The notes: generated by a model from the letters alone, not told the origin. Positions 1 through 6,475 are shown, numbered from the stretch's first letter. The stretch is DNA of 6,475 nt from an uncultured bacterium (GCA_905215125.1 CAJMOV010000117.1:1-6475), one strand, 5' to 3'. Translations and numbers: made by a program.

Positions 1-870
1 CTGTCGGTATTGTTCCACAAATTCTGGATGGCGCAGCGCAGCTGCCGCCGCAGCCTGCGCCATCGTATTGGGTACCCCCAGCCACTGCACTGTGCAGGAG
101 TGGTAGACGTCACTGATCTCGTCGTTTGCAACGATATATCCGATGCGCAGGCCGCACAGTCCCATTCCTTTGGACAGCGAGCCTATCAGAACCGTGCGTT
201 CAAACATACCGGGCATATTAATGATGTTGACCATCTTGTGGCCATCAAACACCGTATCCTCGAAACACTGATCTACAATAAGCACCAGATCGCGGCTTCT
301 GACGAAATCGGCCAGCGCTTCCAGCGTCTCGCGACGGTAGACCGTGCCCGTGGGGTTGTTGGGGCTGGTAAGCATCACGGCTCGGGTTCTACGGCTCATC
401 CTGCGCTCAAACTCGTTGATATCCAGTTGGTAACCATCCTTTTCGCGTGTGGGAACAGGGACACAAACCCCACCACACAGCGCAGCTGTATCGAAATTGT
501 TTGCATAGGAGGGAGTGGGGGTCAGCACTTCGTTATTTTCCCCCGGCGTCATGAAGGGGCGAAGTGCGAATACCAGCGCTGCGTCTGATCCGCCGCAGAT
601 GGTGAGGTTACGCTCTGGATCCACCGTGATTCCGTTGCACCTTTGCACTCTCTCAGCTACCAGACAACGCAGCTCTTCACTGCCAAACGGCAGGGTGTAG
701 TGCATTCCCCCGCTGCGCAGGCTTTCCTCCGCCGCTTTTCTCACATGTTCAGGCAAAACGCCGTCTGGCCGGAAGGGATCAGCCCACGAAAGCATGGTGA
801 GGTTGTTGACGTCATAGTTGAAATCCGAATGTCTGTCGCGCATCGTCCGAATGGCGTAGCGCGGATCCAT
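1..870 (-). CDS. PLP-dependent aminotransferase, class I/II fold (3' end beyond the window)
   Basis: The gene is open to the left edge: 290 codons are present and the small C-terminal domain is missing. It encodes a cytoplasmic fold-type I PLP enzyme that probably transfers an amino group from an amino acid to a 2-oxo acid; the substrate cannot be read from the sequence. Landmarks by residue are: a YTLPFGSEELR segment at 58-68; a phosphate-binding loop GGSDAAL at 93-99; the ring-stacking Tyr122 in PTPSY; SPNNPTG at 169-175, with Asn172 in the cofactor O3' position; Asp200, which pairs with the pyridine nitrogen; the Schiff-base Lys234 in SLSKGMGLCGLRIGY; and Arg242, a phosphate contact. Phe203 replaces the usual Tyr after Asp200 (D-x-x-Y). 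It begins 24 nt after pepD in the same frame, so it is probably co-transcribed. The start is uncertain: ATG at 870 has AGAAGG only 3 nt upstream, and a GTG at 891 would add seven residues. The family call is secure; calling it histidine, aromatic or branched-chain specific would be a guess. Confidence 0.93.
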   Translation of the reverse strand, partial: MDPRYAIRTMRDRHSDFNYDVNNLTMLSWADPFRPDGVLPEHVRKAAEESLRSGGMHYTLPFGSEELRCLVAERVQRCNGITVDPERNLTICGGSDAALVFALRPFMTPGENNEVLTPTPSYANNFDTAALCGGVCVPVPTREKDGYQLDINEFERRMSRRTRAVMLTSPNNPTGTVYRRETLEALADFVRSRDLVLIVDQCFEDTVFDGHKMVNIINMPGMFERTVLIGSLSKGMGLCGLRIGYIVANDEISDVYHSCTVQWLGVPNTMAQAAAAAALRHPEFVEQYRQ

Positions 871-894
871 CAGCCTTCTTATCGCATGCACGCC

Positions 895-2340
895 TTACCC
901 CATCCTTTCCATCATGTCGATGAGAAATTCATATGTCTCGCGGAAGGAGTCGCGGACAACCGCTTCCTCCGTAGTGTGGCAATTCTCAATGACTGGAGCG
1001 AGGCCAATGACATCGGCGCCCAGCCCGGCGCTGAAAATACCCCATTCGCAGCCGCCGTGCGCGCCGATTTCCCGGATCCTCCCTCCGCCTGTGCGTTCAC
1101 TGTAAACCTCGGCCATTAGGGCCCTCAGCGGGGAATCTTCCCGATAGGAGAACCCAGGATAGTCCCCATCGCGCACGCTTGACGCGCCCAACAGGGAACA
1201 AAGCAGCTCGACCTGACGCGCAAGCTCATACTTTGCGATGTCCTCGCCGCTTCGAAGCGAAACCTCCAGCCACAGCTTTCCCTGTTCCATCCTCGCCGTG
1301 CCAAGATTGAGCGATGTCAGCGTCAGGTCGTGCAACACCGGGCTTTTTTCTACCATGCCGCTGGGAAAGAGATACAAAAGTCTCAGGATGTCCCGGCTGT
1401 CCTCTTCATCCAGCATATACTCCGCCTGTGCCTTTTCCAGCGTCAGGCGGACATTTGGATCGCTGAATCTCAGCTCATGCACAATGTCGCGCACGGCCTG
1501 GATTGCCAACTCCTCCGTCCGACCCGCCTGCGCCCGATCCACGCAGAAAATACAGCGCGAGGACGAAGGGATAGCATTGTCATGGGTCCCCCCCTCGAGA
1601 TGGCAGAGCCGGACGTCAACCCCGCCGCGTATCAGAACGTCGAGTACGCGCGCCGGTAATTTAACAGCGTTGCCGCGGTTTTTGTCAATGCTGCCGCCGC
1701 TGTGCCCTCCGAGCAGGCCGCCCACCCGCAGGGCAAAGACCTGCTGATCCCCGGTTTTCTCTTCCCGGAACGGCCGTGTTACCACAATACGCAGTCCGCC
1801 TGCCGTAGTGGTGATGGCGGTATCCACTCCCGACGCGTCTAAGCTGATCATCCTCCTGCCTTCAAGCAGATTCAAATCGAGTGCGCGCGCGCCGTAAAGT
1901 CCCGTTTCCTCTCCTGTTGTGAATACACATTCAAGTGGCGGATGAGAAATCCCCTCCGCCTCCAGGAGGGCGAGGATAACAGCCACTCCCGCGCAGTCGT
2001 CAGCCCCGAGCGACGTCTCTCGGGCGCGTATCTTGCCGTCCTGCACATAAAGGTGCAGCGGGTCGCGAGTAAAGTCGTGATCGCTTCCCTCGGTTTTGAC
2101 GCACACCATATCCATGTGCGCCTGCAAGATGAGCGGCGCACTGTTTTCCCTGCCCGGCGAAGCCGGCTTTTTGACGATGACATTGCAGTGTTCGTCCTGA
2201 TGCGTCCAAAGCCCTTTATCCCGGCCGAAGGCAGCCAGATAATCGCTGAGCTGGCGCTCCTGCCCTGAGCCGTGCGGTATTGCGGCAATTTTTTCAAACT
2301 CCCTCTCCCAGGGCAGATCCCAGTTGAGTACTCGCTCCAT
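895..2340 (-). CDS. pepD: Aminoacyl-histidine dipeptidase (PepD, M20 metallopeptidase family)
   Basis: This 481-residue protein is close to the roughly 485 residues usual for PepD. The family hydrolyses Xaa-His and other dipeptides, including carnosine, in the cytoplasm with a two-metal zinc centre. Expected ligands are all in place: His75 and Asp77 in QAHMDM, the bridging Asp114 in LGADD, the catalytic pair Glu144-Glu145 in TTGEETG, Asp168 in SLD, and His455 in ENCHTTEE. The lid-domain motif GGHSGGSIDKNRGNA (211-225) and a C-terminal HGGCEWGIF segment (428-436) also match the family. The loop after Asp114 reads D-C-A-G rather than the usual N-G-I/V-G. The start is ATG 2340, preceded by GGGGAG at 5 nt spacing; the frame stays open to 2508, but that would cut into oppA. 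It follows oppA by 76 nt, across a hairpin, and precedes the aminotransferase, suggesting it processes imported peptides. There is no signal peptide. Substrate range is inferred from the family, not shown. Confidence 0.95.
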   Translation of the reverse strand: MERVLNWDLPWEREFEKIAAIPHGSGQERQLSDYLAAFGRDKGLWTHQDEHCNVIVKKPASPGRENSAPLILQAHMDMVCVKTEGSDHDFTRDPLHLYVQDGKIRARETSLGADDCAGVAVILALLEAEGISHPPLECVFTTGEETGLYGARALDLNLLEGRRMISLDASGVDTAITTTAGGLRIVVTRPFREEKTGDQQVFALRVGGLLGGHSGGSIDKNRGNAVKLPARVLDVLIRGGVDVRLCHLEGGTHDNAIPSSSRCIFCVDRAQAGRTEELAIQAVRDIVHELRFSDPNVRLTLEKAQAEYMLDEEDSRDILRLLYLFPSGMVEKSPVLHDLTLTSLNLGTARMEQGKLWLEVSLRSGEDIAKYELARQVELLCSLLGASSVRDGDYPGFSYREDSPLRALMAEVYSERTGGGRIREIGAHGGCEWGIFSAGLGADVIGLAPVIENCHTTEEAVVRDSFRETYEFLIDMMERMG

Positions 2341-2345
2341 GCTTT

Positions 2346-2351
2346 CTCCCC
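2346..2351 (-). promoter_or_regulatory. Shine-Dalgarno site of pepD
   Basis: GGGGAG lies 5 nt upstream of ATG 2340. It fixes the pepD start and argues against the longer in-frame extension up to 2508, which would overlap the end of oppA and add a sequence unlike PepD proteins. Confidence 0.8.
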
Positions 2352-2367
2352 TTTCTGTTTTGTCAGG

Positions 2368-2408
2368 TAAAACGGCGCCCAGCCGCCGGTTCCGGCTGCC
2401 AGGCGCCG
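2368..2408 (-). terminator. Intrinsic terminator or 3'-end stabilising hairpin between oppA and pepD
   Basis: Read on the minus strand, arms 2408-2392 and 2389-2373 can form a stem of 16 positions: 13 Watson-Crick pairs, two G-U wobbles and one A-G mismatch, closed by a G-A-A-C loop. Four U residues follow immediately (2372-2369). The hairpin starts 8 nt past the oppA stop. The U tract is short and the pepD start lies about 30 nt further on in the same direction, so partial termination or protection of the upstream mRNA 3' end seems more likely than a full operon end. The pairing was read directly; the function is inferred. Confidence 0.7.
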
Positions 2409-2416
2409 CCTTTGCT

Positions 2417-4081
2417 CTACTGAATGTCTGCGAACATAAAGAAGGTATCTCCCATCGGGGTGGTCTGGTATCCGGTGATGTTTTCACGGATAAGAATCGG
2501 GTTGACATATCCGTACAGCGGGATAAAGAACACTTCGTCCTGAATAATCAGATGCTCCGCCTGGTGCAGAAGCTCCATGCGTTTAACGGGATCGGCTTCC
2601 TTCCGGGCCTGACCAAGCAGCTCGTCGTATTCCGGCGCGTCAAAGTAGGGATCGTCGCGCGTTGTGGACAGATACATGTCGAGGAAGTTGGTCGGGTCAA
2701 GATAGTCGGCCGTGGTGGAGATATGCATCAGCTGGAAATCGCCCGTATTGCGCGCGTCCCAGAAGGCCTTGGATTCACTGGATCGAAGCGTGACTTCTAC
2801 ACCGACGTTCTTCCACATCTGCTGTAAAAGCTGGGCGATGTCGGAGTGCAGCTGCGTGCCGTTGTACAGATATTCCACCTGCAGGGGATTGGACTCGTCA
2901 TATCCCTCCTGCTGCAGCAGGCGCTTTGCCTCTTCAATATCGGTGTCGAGGTACTTTTCCCGGGCGTCCTCTTCCTCGCGGAAGTCTCCGCTCGCGCCAG
3001 GGATGCCCTTGGCGACCATGCCGTGCAGCGGGTATTTGGTGTCGCCGGTTTCAAGCGCCTTGACAAGAGCATCACGGTCAACGGCAAGTGCGAGCGCGCG
3101 GCGCACATTGACGTTGTCCAGGGGCGCCTGTTTCGAGTTGACCTGAATGTAATAGTTGGCCACATACGGCAGGGGAATGACAAGCTCGGGATTGCCCTCA
3201 TATGTGTTGACGATTTCAACGGGTACTGACAGCGCGACGTCGATTTCGCCCGTTTTGAAGGCGTTGAGCTGGGCCTGTTCGTCGGGCATGGAATAAATGG
3301 TAATCCGATCCAGCTTAACCTTGTCGGCGTCAAAATAATTGGGGTTTTTCTCGAGGACGATTTTCTCCTTATCCCGCATTTCGGTCACAACAAAGGCGCC
3401 GCTGTAGGGGATTTCCTGGACATGCTCGGCGCTGGCCCACAGGGCGTCGGATTCCTTGGCAAAATCCTCGCGCAGCGGGGCGAAAATCGGCTTGGCCATC
3501 AGGCCGGTAAAATAGGCGCACCTTTCTTTGAGGGTGATTTCAAGCGTTTTGGGGTCAACGGCCCGTACCTTTAAGTAATCCTGGTCGGCAACCGGGACCT
3601 CGCCGTTCAGGGCCAGAGCTTCGTTGACCTCGTCTCCGCCCGCGATGTGATCGCGCATGTAATAGGCATAGGTTTCCTTTTCCATCGTGTACCCGGCCGC
3701 ACGCTTGATAGCGTAGACAAAGTCATCCGCGGTGATATCCTTGCCGTCGCTCCACTTGGCGTCGATCAGCTGGAAGGTGTACACCAGCCCGTCCTCGGAC
3801 ACGGTGTAGTCTTTACATAAGCGGTTGATCACATGGCCGTCCTTATCAAAGGTGAACATGGTCTCGTAGATGTGGCTGGAGAGCAGCCCTTCGTCAACGC
3901 CAGACAGAATGACAGGGTCAAGCCCCGTCGGCGGGGATGCCTTGACAGCGAGATTGATTTCCTTGACGTCGCTCTGCTCGGCGTTCCCTTCACCCTGCGG
4001 CCCATCACCACCGGTGCCGCACGCGGACAAAAGCAGGAGCACGGCCAGGAACAGTGGCAGAATTCTTCGCAGTTTTTTCAT
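2417..4081 (-). CDS. oppA: Oligopeptide ABC transporter substrate-binding lipoprotein (SBP_bac_5, OppA-like)
   Basis: This 554-residue protein is similar in length to E. coli OppA. Residues 1-21 form a lipoprotein signal: a basic start (KKLRR), a Leu-rich core and the lipobox LLSAC, with Cys21 as the lipidated residue, so the mature protein is tethered outside the membrane. A flexible Gly/Glu/Asp/Ser-rich linker follows to about residue 40. Family features include SEDGLVYTFQL near 95-105, WSDGKDITADDFVYAIKR (110-127), NPNYFDADKVKLDRI (246-260), LNAFKTGEIDVA (272-283), and APLDNVNVRRALALAVDRDAL (319-339). TADYLDPTNFL (457-467) resembles the OppA strand whose Asp binds the peptide N-terminal amine. 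It captures peptides and delivers them to the permease. The start is ATG 4081, not ATG 4099, because GAGGAG sits 8 nt upstream of 4081. It follows oppF by 14 nt, so it is the last transporter gene. Opp versus Dpp specificity is inferred from motif and length only. Confidence 0.94.
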   Translation of the reverse strand: MKKLRRILPLFLAVLLLLSACGTGGDGPQGEGNAEQSDVKEINLAVKASPPTGLDPVILSGVDEGLLSSHIYETMFTFDKDGHVINRLCKDYTVSEDGLVYTFQLIDAKWSDGKDITADDFVYAIKRAAGYTMEKETYAYYMRDHIAGGDEVNEALALNGEVPVADQDYLKVRAVDPKTLEITLKERCAYFTGLMAKPIFAPLREDFAKESDALWASAEHVQEIPYSGAFVVTEMRDKEKIVLEKNPNYFDADKVKLDRITIYSMPDEQAQLNAFKTGEIDVALSVPVEIVNTYEGNPELVIPLPYVANYYIQVNSKQAPLDNVNVRRALALAVDRDALVKALETGDTKYPLHGMVAKGIPGASGDFREEEDAREKYLDTDIEEAKRLLQQEGYDESNPLQVEYLYNGTQLHSDIAQLLQQMWKNVGVEVTLRSSESKAFWDARNTGDFQLMHISTTADYLDPTNFLDMYLSTTRDDPYFDAPEYDELLGQARKEADPVKRMELLHQAEHLIIQDEVFFIPLYGYVNPILIRENITGYQTTPMGDTFFMFADIQ

Positions 4082-4089
4082 GGTTTCCA

Positions 4090-4095
4090 CTCCTC
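4090..4095 (-). promoter_or_regulatory. Shine-Dalgarno site of oppA
   Basis: GAGGAG directly abuts the oppF stop codon and lies 8 nt before ATG 4081. It sets the oppA start at 4081 and gives a signal peptide beginning MKKLRR. The in-frame ATG at 4099 would place this site inside the coding region and overlap oppF. Confidence 0.8.
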
Positions 4096-5061
4096 TCAAT
4101 ATAAAAAGCAGGCTACCTTACGGCTGCCCACATTTTTCAATGGGGGCGCTTCCTCAAAACAGCGTTCAGTCGCCCTGGGACAGCGGGTGCTGAACTTGCA
4201 GCCCCGGGGCGGATTAATCGGGCTGGGGATTTCGCCTTTGAGCAGAATACGCTTTTTGCTTTTGGCGGCGCGCGGGTCGGGTATAGGCACTGCGGAAAGC
4301 AGGGCTTGCGTATAGGGGTGCATCGGCGAACGATAAAGCTCGGTGCTGTCGCCCGATTCGACAATATTGCCGAGGTACATCACCCCGATGCGGTCGCTGA
4401 TATACTTGACCATGCTGAGATCGTGCGCGATAAAAAGATAGGATACATTGGTCTTTTCACGGATTTCCTCCATCAGGTTGATGATTTGCGCCTGTATGGA
4501 GACGTCCAGCGCCGAAATCGGCTCGTCGCACACAATGAACCTGGGGTTCAGCGCGAGCGCCCGAGCAATGCCCACACGCTGCCGCTGACCGCCGGAAAAT
4601 TCGTGCGGATAACGCCGGATGTGGCCGGGCCTGAGCCCGACAATGTGCAGAAGCTCGCGCACCCGCTCCTCCCGCTGCTTGCCAGGCTGCAGGATATTGT
4701 GAATGTCCATCGGCTCGCGGATGATTTCGCCGACCGTCATGCGGGGATTGAGCGAAGCGTAGGGATCCTGAAAAATCATCTGCATCTGCCTGCGATAGCT
4801 CTTGAGTGCCTCCCCTTTTTTGTTCGCGATATCCTCTCCTTCATACAGGATCCGTCCGCCGCTGGGATGATAAATACGGACGATGGCGCGACCGAGGGTT
4901 GATTTCCCACAGCCCGACTCGCCTACAAGGCCGTAGACCTCTCCCTTGCCGATGTCCAGGCTGACGCCGTCCACCGCCTTGACCACTTTTTTGCCGGCAA
5001 AGCCCCGGTTTACGTCAAAATACATTCGGAGATCGGAGACCTCCAGCAGTTTTTCAGCCAT
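4096..5061 (-). CDS. oppF: Oligopeptide ABC transporter ATP-binding protein, OppF-like
   Basis: This 321-residue cytoplasmic ATPase forms half of the nucleotide-binding pair that drives peptide import. Motifs in order are: Walker A GESGCGKST (47-55), Q-loop Gln98 in FQDPYASLNP, signature FSGGQRQR (155-162), Walker B FIVCDE (175-180), D-loop SALD (183-186) and switch His213 in IAHD. All are intact, so it should be an active ATPase. The C-terminal oligopeptide-transporter extension begins near HPYTQALLSAVP (248-259) and carries Cys288, Cys294, Cys301 and Cys318, a pattern linked to a [4Fe-4S] cluster in related Dpp ATPases. The FSGGQ signature and the FQDPYASLNPRMTVGEI stretch are typical of OppF/DppF rather than OppD. 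The start is ATG 5061, overlapping the oppD stop in ATGGCTGA (8 nt), with GGGAGG 9 nt upstream; such overlap suggests translational coupling. The frame is open to 5097, but the extra 12 residues lie wholly within oppD and lack family similarity. Confidence 0.95.
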   Translation of the reverse strand: MAEKLLEVSDLRMYFDVNRGFAGKKVVKAVDGVSLDIGKGEVYGLVGESGCGKSTLGRAIVRIYHPSGGRILYEGEDIANKKGEALKSYRRQMQMIFQDPYASLNPRMTVGEIIREPMDIHNILQPGKQREERVRELLHIVGLRPGHIRRYPHEFSGGQRQRVGIARALALNPRFIVCDEPISALDVSIQAQIINLMEEIREKTNVSYLFIAHDLSMVKYISDRIGVMYLGNIVESGDSTELYRSPMHPYTQALLSAVPIPDPRAAKSKKRILLKGEIPSPINPPRGCKFSTRCPRATERCFEEAPPLKNVGSRKVACFLY

Positions 5062-6082
5062 TGCGCACCGCCTCCCTCTTCTCTCTGGCGTACTCATGCA
5101 GTTCCCAGCAGGAGCAGCTCTGTGTGGACGAAAGCTCCGTCTCCTGCGGCATCATCATGCGGCAGATTTTCATGGCCTGGGTACACCGGTCAACGAACGG
5201 ACAGCCCTTCGGCGCCTTCAGCAGATCGGGCGGCGTGCCAGGGATGGGGTGCAGCTTCTCCCTGACCTCGGCGTCTGGGTTGTTGATGCTGGACAAAAGG
5301 CCCTGCGTGTACGGGTGCTTGGCGTTGTAAAAAATCTCCTCGTCGGTGCCGCGCTCCATCACCTTGCCGCCGTACATGATTAAAATGCGGTCGCACATGC
5401 TCGCGACGACGCCCAAGTCGTGCGTGATGAGGATAACGGAGGTTTTGCTTTCGCTTGTGAGCTTTTTGATGATTTCCAGAACCTGCGCCTGGATGGTGAC
5501 GTCCAGCGCTGTTGTCGGTTCGTCGGCGATGACGATTTGGGGGTTGCACGCAAGGGCAATAGCAATGATGATACGCTGGCGCATGCCGCCGGAAAACTGG
5601 TGAGGGTACTGCTTGAGGCGGTCAGCCGGCGAAGGGATGCCCACAAGCCCCATAAGTTCGATGGCGCGCTGCCGCGCCTGCTGCTTGTTCATCTTCTCAT
5701 GCAGAAGCAGCGGCTCCATAATCTGTGTTCCAATTTTCAGCACGGGATTCAGAAAGGTCAACGGATCCTGAAAGATCATTGATATCTTCTTGCCGCGTAC
5801 CGTGCGCATATACTTCTCGTTTTCCTTCATCGCCTTTTCGTCCAAGCCTGCGGTGGATATATTACGGCCTTCAAACCAGATTTCGCCGCTTTTCACCGCC
5901 CCGTTCTGCGCCAGCAGGCCCATGATGGAATACATAGTCTGGCTCTTGCCCGAGCCCGACTCTCCCACAATCCCCAGGATTTCCCCCTGCTGAAGCTCAA
6001 AGGAGACGTCCCGCACGGCCTGCAGCTTCCCGAACTCAGTATCAAACTCCGTCGTCAGGTTTTTCACCTCTAACACAGTCAT
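5054..6082 (-). CDS. oppD: Oligopeptide ABC transporter ATP-binding protein, OppD-like
   Basis: This 342-residue cytoplasmic ATPase pairs with the OppF-like protein. It has Walker A GESGSGKS (40-47), Q-loop Gln105 in FQDPLTFLNP, signature FSGGMRQR (163-170), Walker B IVIADE (183-188), D-loop TALD (191-194) and switch His221 in ITHD. Met167 in the signature, where OppF has Gln, is typical of the OppD/DppD subfamily. The C-terminal extension from HPYTQGLLSSI (256-266) contains Cys294, Cys300, Cys307, Cys323 and Cys325; four of these match the spacing of the OppF cysteines and may hold a [4Fe-4S] cluster. The start is ATG 6082, with AAGGGGG 7 nt upstream overlapping the end of oppC. It lies 12 nt after the permease gene and overlaps oppF by 8 nt, so it belongs to the same transcript. 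Whether the complex prefers di- or oligopeptides cannot be settled from the ATPase. Confidence 0.95.
   Translation of the reverse strand: MTVLEVKNLTTEFDTEFGKLQAVRDVSFELQQGEILGIVGESGSGKSQTMYSIMGLLAQNGAVKSGEIWFEGRNISTAGLDEKAMKENEKYMRTVRGKKISMIFQDPLTFLNPVLKIGTQIMEPLLLHEKMNKQQARQRAIELMGLVGIPSPADRLKQYPHQFSGGMRQRIIIAIALACNPQIVIADEPTTALDVTIQAQVLEIIKKLTSESKTSVILITHDLGVVASMCDRILIMYGGKVMERGTDEEIFYNAKHPYTQGLLSSINNPDAEVREKLHPIPGTPPDLLKAPKGCPFVDRCTQAMKICRMMMPQETELSSTQSCSCWELHEYAREKREAVRNG
5071..5076 (-). promoter_or_regulatory. Shine-Dalgarno site of oppF inside the end of oppD
   Basis: GGGAGG lies 9 nt before ATG 5061, within the last codons of oppD. It supports 5061 rather than 5097 as the oppF start. 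Ribosomes finishing oppD would stop only a few bases from this start. Confidence 0.7.
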
Positions 6083-6094
6083 ACGAGAGCCCCC

Positions 6095-6475
6095 TTACTT
6101 TTTCTTCGGGTCAAGGGCGTCGCCAAGCCCGTCGCCGATGAAGTTGAGCGAAAACATCGTCAGGCAAATAGCCGCAACCGGCCAGATGATCTGAATGGGG
6201 TGGCTTTCAACCAGGCTGCGCGCCTCATTGGCAAGGGTGCCCCAGCTGGCAGCCGGCGCCGAGATGCCGATGCCGACAAAGCTTAGAAACGCCTCGCTGA
6301 AAATTGCCGACGGCACCATCAGCGTCACGCAGACGATGATGGGACCCATGCAGTTGATAATCAGATGCTTGACCAGGATGCGCAGATTGCTCGCCCCCAT
6401 GACGATGGCCGCCATGGCGAATTCCTGCTGTTTAAGCGACAGCACCTGCGTACGGACAACGCGGGCCACGCTGAC
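6095..6475 (-). CDS. oppC: Oligopeptide ABC transporter permease, OppC/DppC-like (C-terminal part; 5' end beyond the window)
   Basis: The 126 C-terminal residues and the TAA stop are present; the N-terminal part lies to the right. The fragment starts in the cytoplasmic coupling region with VARVVRTQVLSLKQQEF, followed by the EAA-type loop EFAMAAIVMGASNLRILVKHLI, which docks on the ATPases. Hydrophobic membrane segments follow (about fragment residues 43-70 and 95-115), joined by the conserved stretch AFLSFVGIGISAPAASWGTLANEAR. It ends NFIGDGLGDALDPKKK; the GDGL-x-DALDP ending is characteristic of OppC/DppC rather than OppB. It forms half of the membrane channel, and its partner OppB is expected further upstream. 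The reading frame is open through the right edge, so an apparent GTG start at 6469 is only an internal codon. The stop is 12 nt before oppD, consistent with one transcript. Confidence 0.94.
   Translation of the reverse strand, partial: VSVARVVRTQVLSLKQQEFAMAAIVMGASNLRILVKHLIINCMGPIIVCVTLMVPSAIFSEAFLSFVGIGISAPAASWGTLANEARSLVESHPIQIIWPVAAICLTMFSLNFIGDGLGDALDPKKK

Noticed and set aside
10..588. Plus-strand open frame of 192 codons
   Set aside because: It is antisense to the aminotransferase, whose motifs are all intact on the minus strand. The translation shows no recognisable domain and looks like a shadow of the GC-rich codon pattern.
1330..1747. Overlapping plus-strand frames opposite pepD
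   Set aside because: They show no domain signal and are fully contained within the intact minus-strand dipeptidase gene.
2341..2416. Possible internal promoter for pepD in the 76-nt gap
   Set aside because: Most of the gap is occupied by the hairpin, and no convincing -35/-10 pair with normal spacing could be read on the minus strand.
2341..2508. N-terminal extension of pepD to 2508
   Set aside because: The extra 56 residues would overlap the end of oppA and pass through the hairpin. PepD length and the good Shine-Dalgarno site both support ATG 2340.
2324..2827. Plus-strand open frame of 167 codons across the oppA-pepD junction
   Set aside because: It is antisense to real genes and runs through the GC-rich hairpin; there is no Shine-Dalgarno site or recognisable product.
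4306..4902. Plus-strand open frame of 198 codons opposite oppF
   Set aside because: It lies entirely within the conserved ATPase gene, and its translation has no family features; it is a complement shadow.

Overview
The window is one tightly packed, unidirectional gene block, with every convincing gene on the minus strand. In the direction of transcription (right to left) it holds: the 3' end of an oligopeptide ABC-transporter permease (oppC-like); two ATPase subunits (oppD-like and oppF-like); the peptide-binding lipoprotein (oppA-like); a PepD/PepV-type aminoacyl-histidine dipeptidase; and the first 290 codons of a fold-type I PLP-dependent aminotransferase that runs off the left edge. Gaps between genes are 12 nt (oppC/oppD), -8 nt (oppD/oppF overlap), 14 nt (oppF/oppA), 76 nt (oppA/pepD) and 24 nt (pepD/aminotransferase). 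There is no gene-free stretch over 300 bases. No tRNA, rRNA, CRISPR array or mobile element was seen.

The organism is most likely a Gram-positive-type anaerobe (Bacillota, probably Clostridia) of moderately high GC. The reasons are the strong purine-rich Shine-Dalgarno sequences before most starts, a lipobox-type binding protein encoded last in the transporter cluster, and the resemblance of the aminotransferase N-terminus to clostridial homologues recalled from memory. This is an inference; the genus cannot be named from this window.

The genes read as a peptide-use pathway. Extracellular peptides are captured by the lipoprotein OppA and imported by the OppB/C channel powered by OppD/F. They are then cleaved by the cytoplasmic metallodipeptidase PepD, and a released amino acid may be transaminated by the aminotransferase. 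The permease partner OppB and the operon promoter should lie to the right of the window, because no convincing promoter is seen inside it. The one notable non-coding element is a long GC-rich hairpin followed by four U residues, directly after the oppA stop codon. It probably acts as a partial terminator or mRNA 3'-end stabiliser separating the transporter part from the pepD-aminotransferase part.

Nothing here looks like a new class of system. The items most worth checking are the Tyr-to-Phe change at a PLP-contact position in the aminotransferase, an atypical metal-site loop in the dipeptidase, and the intercistronic hairpin.
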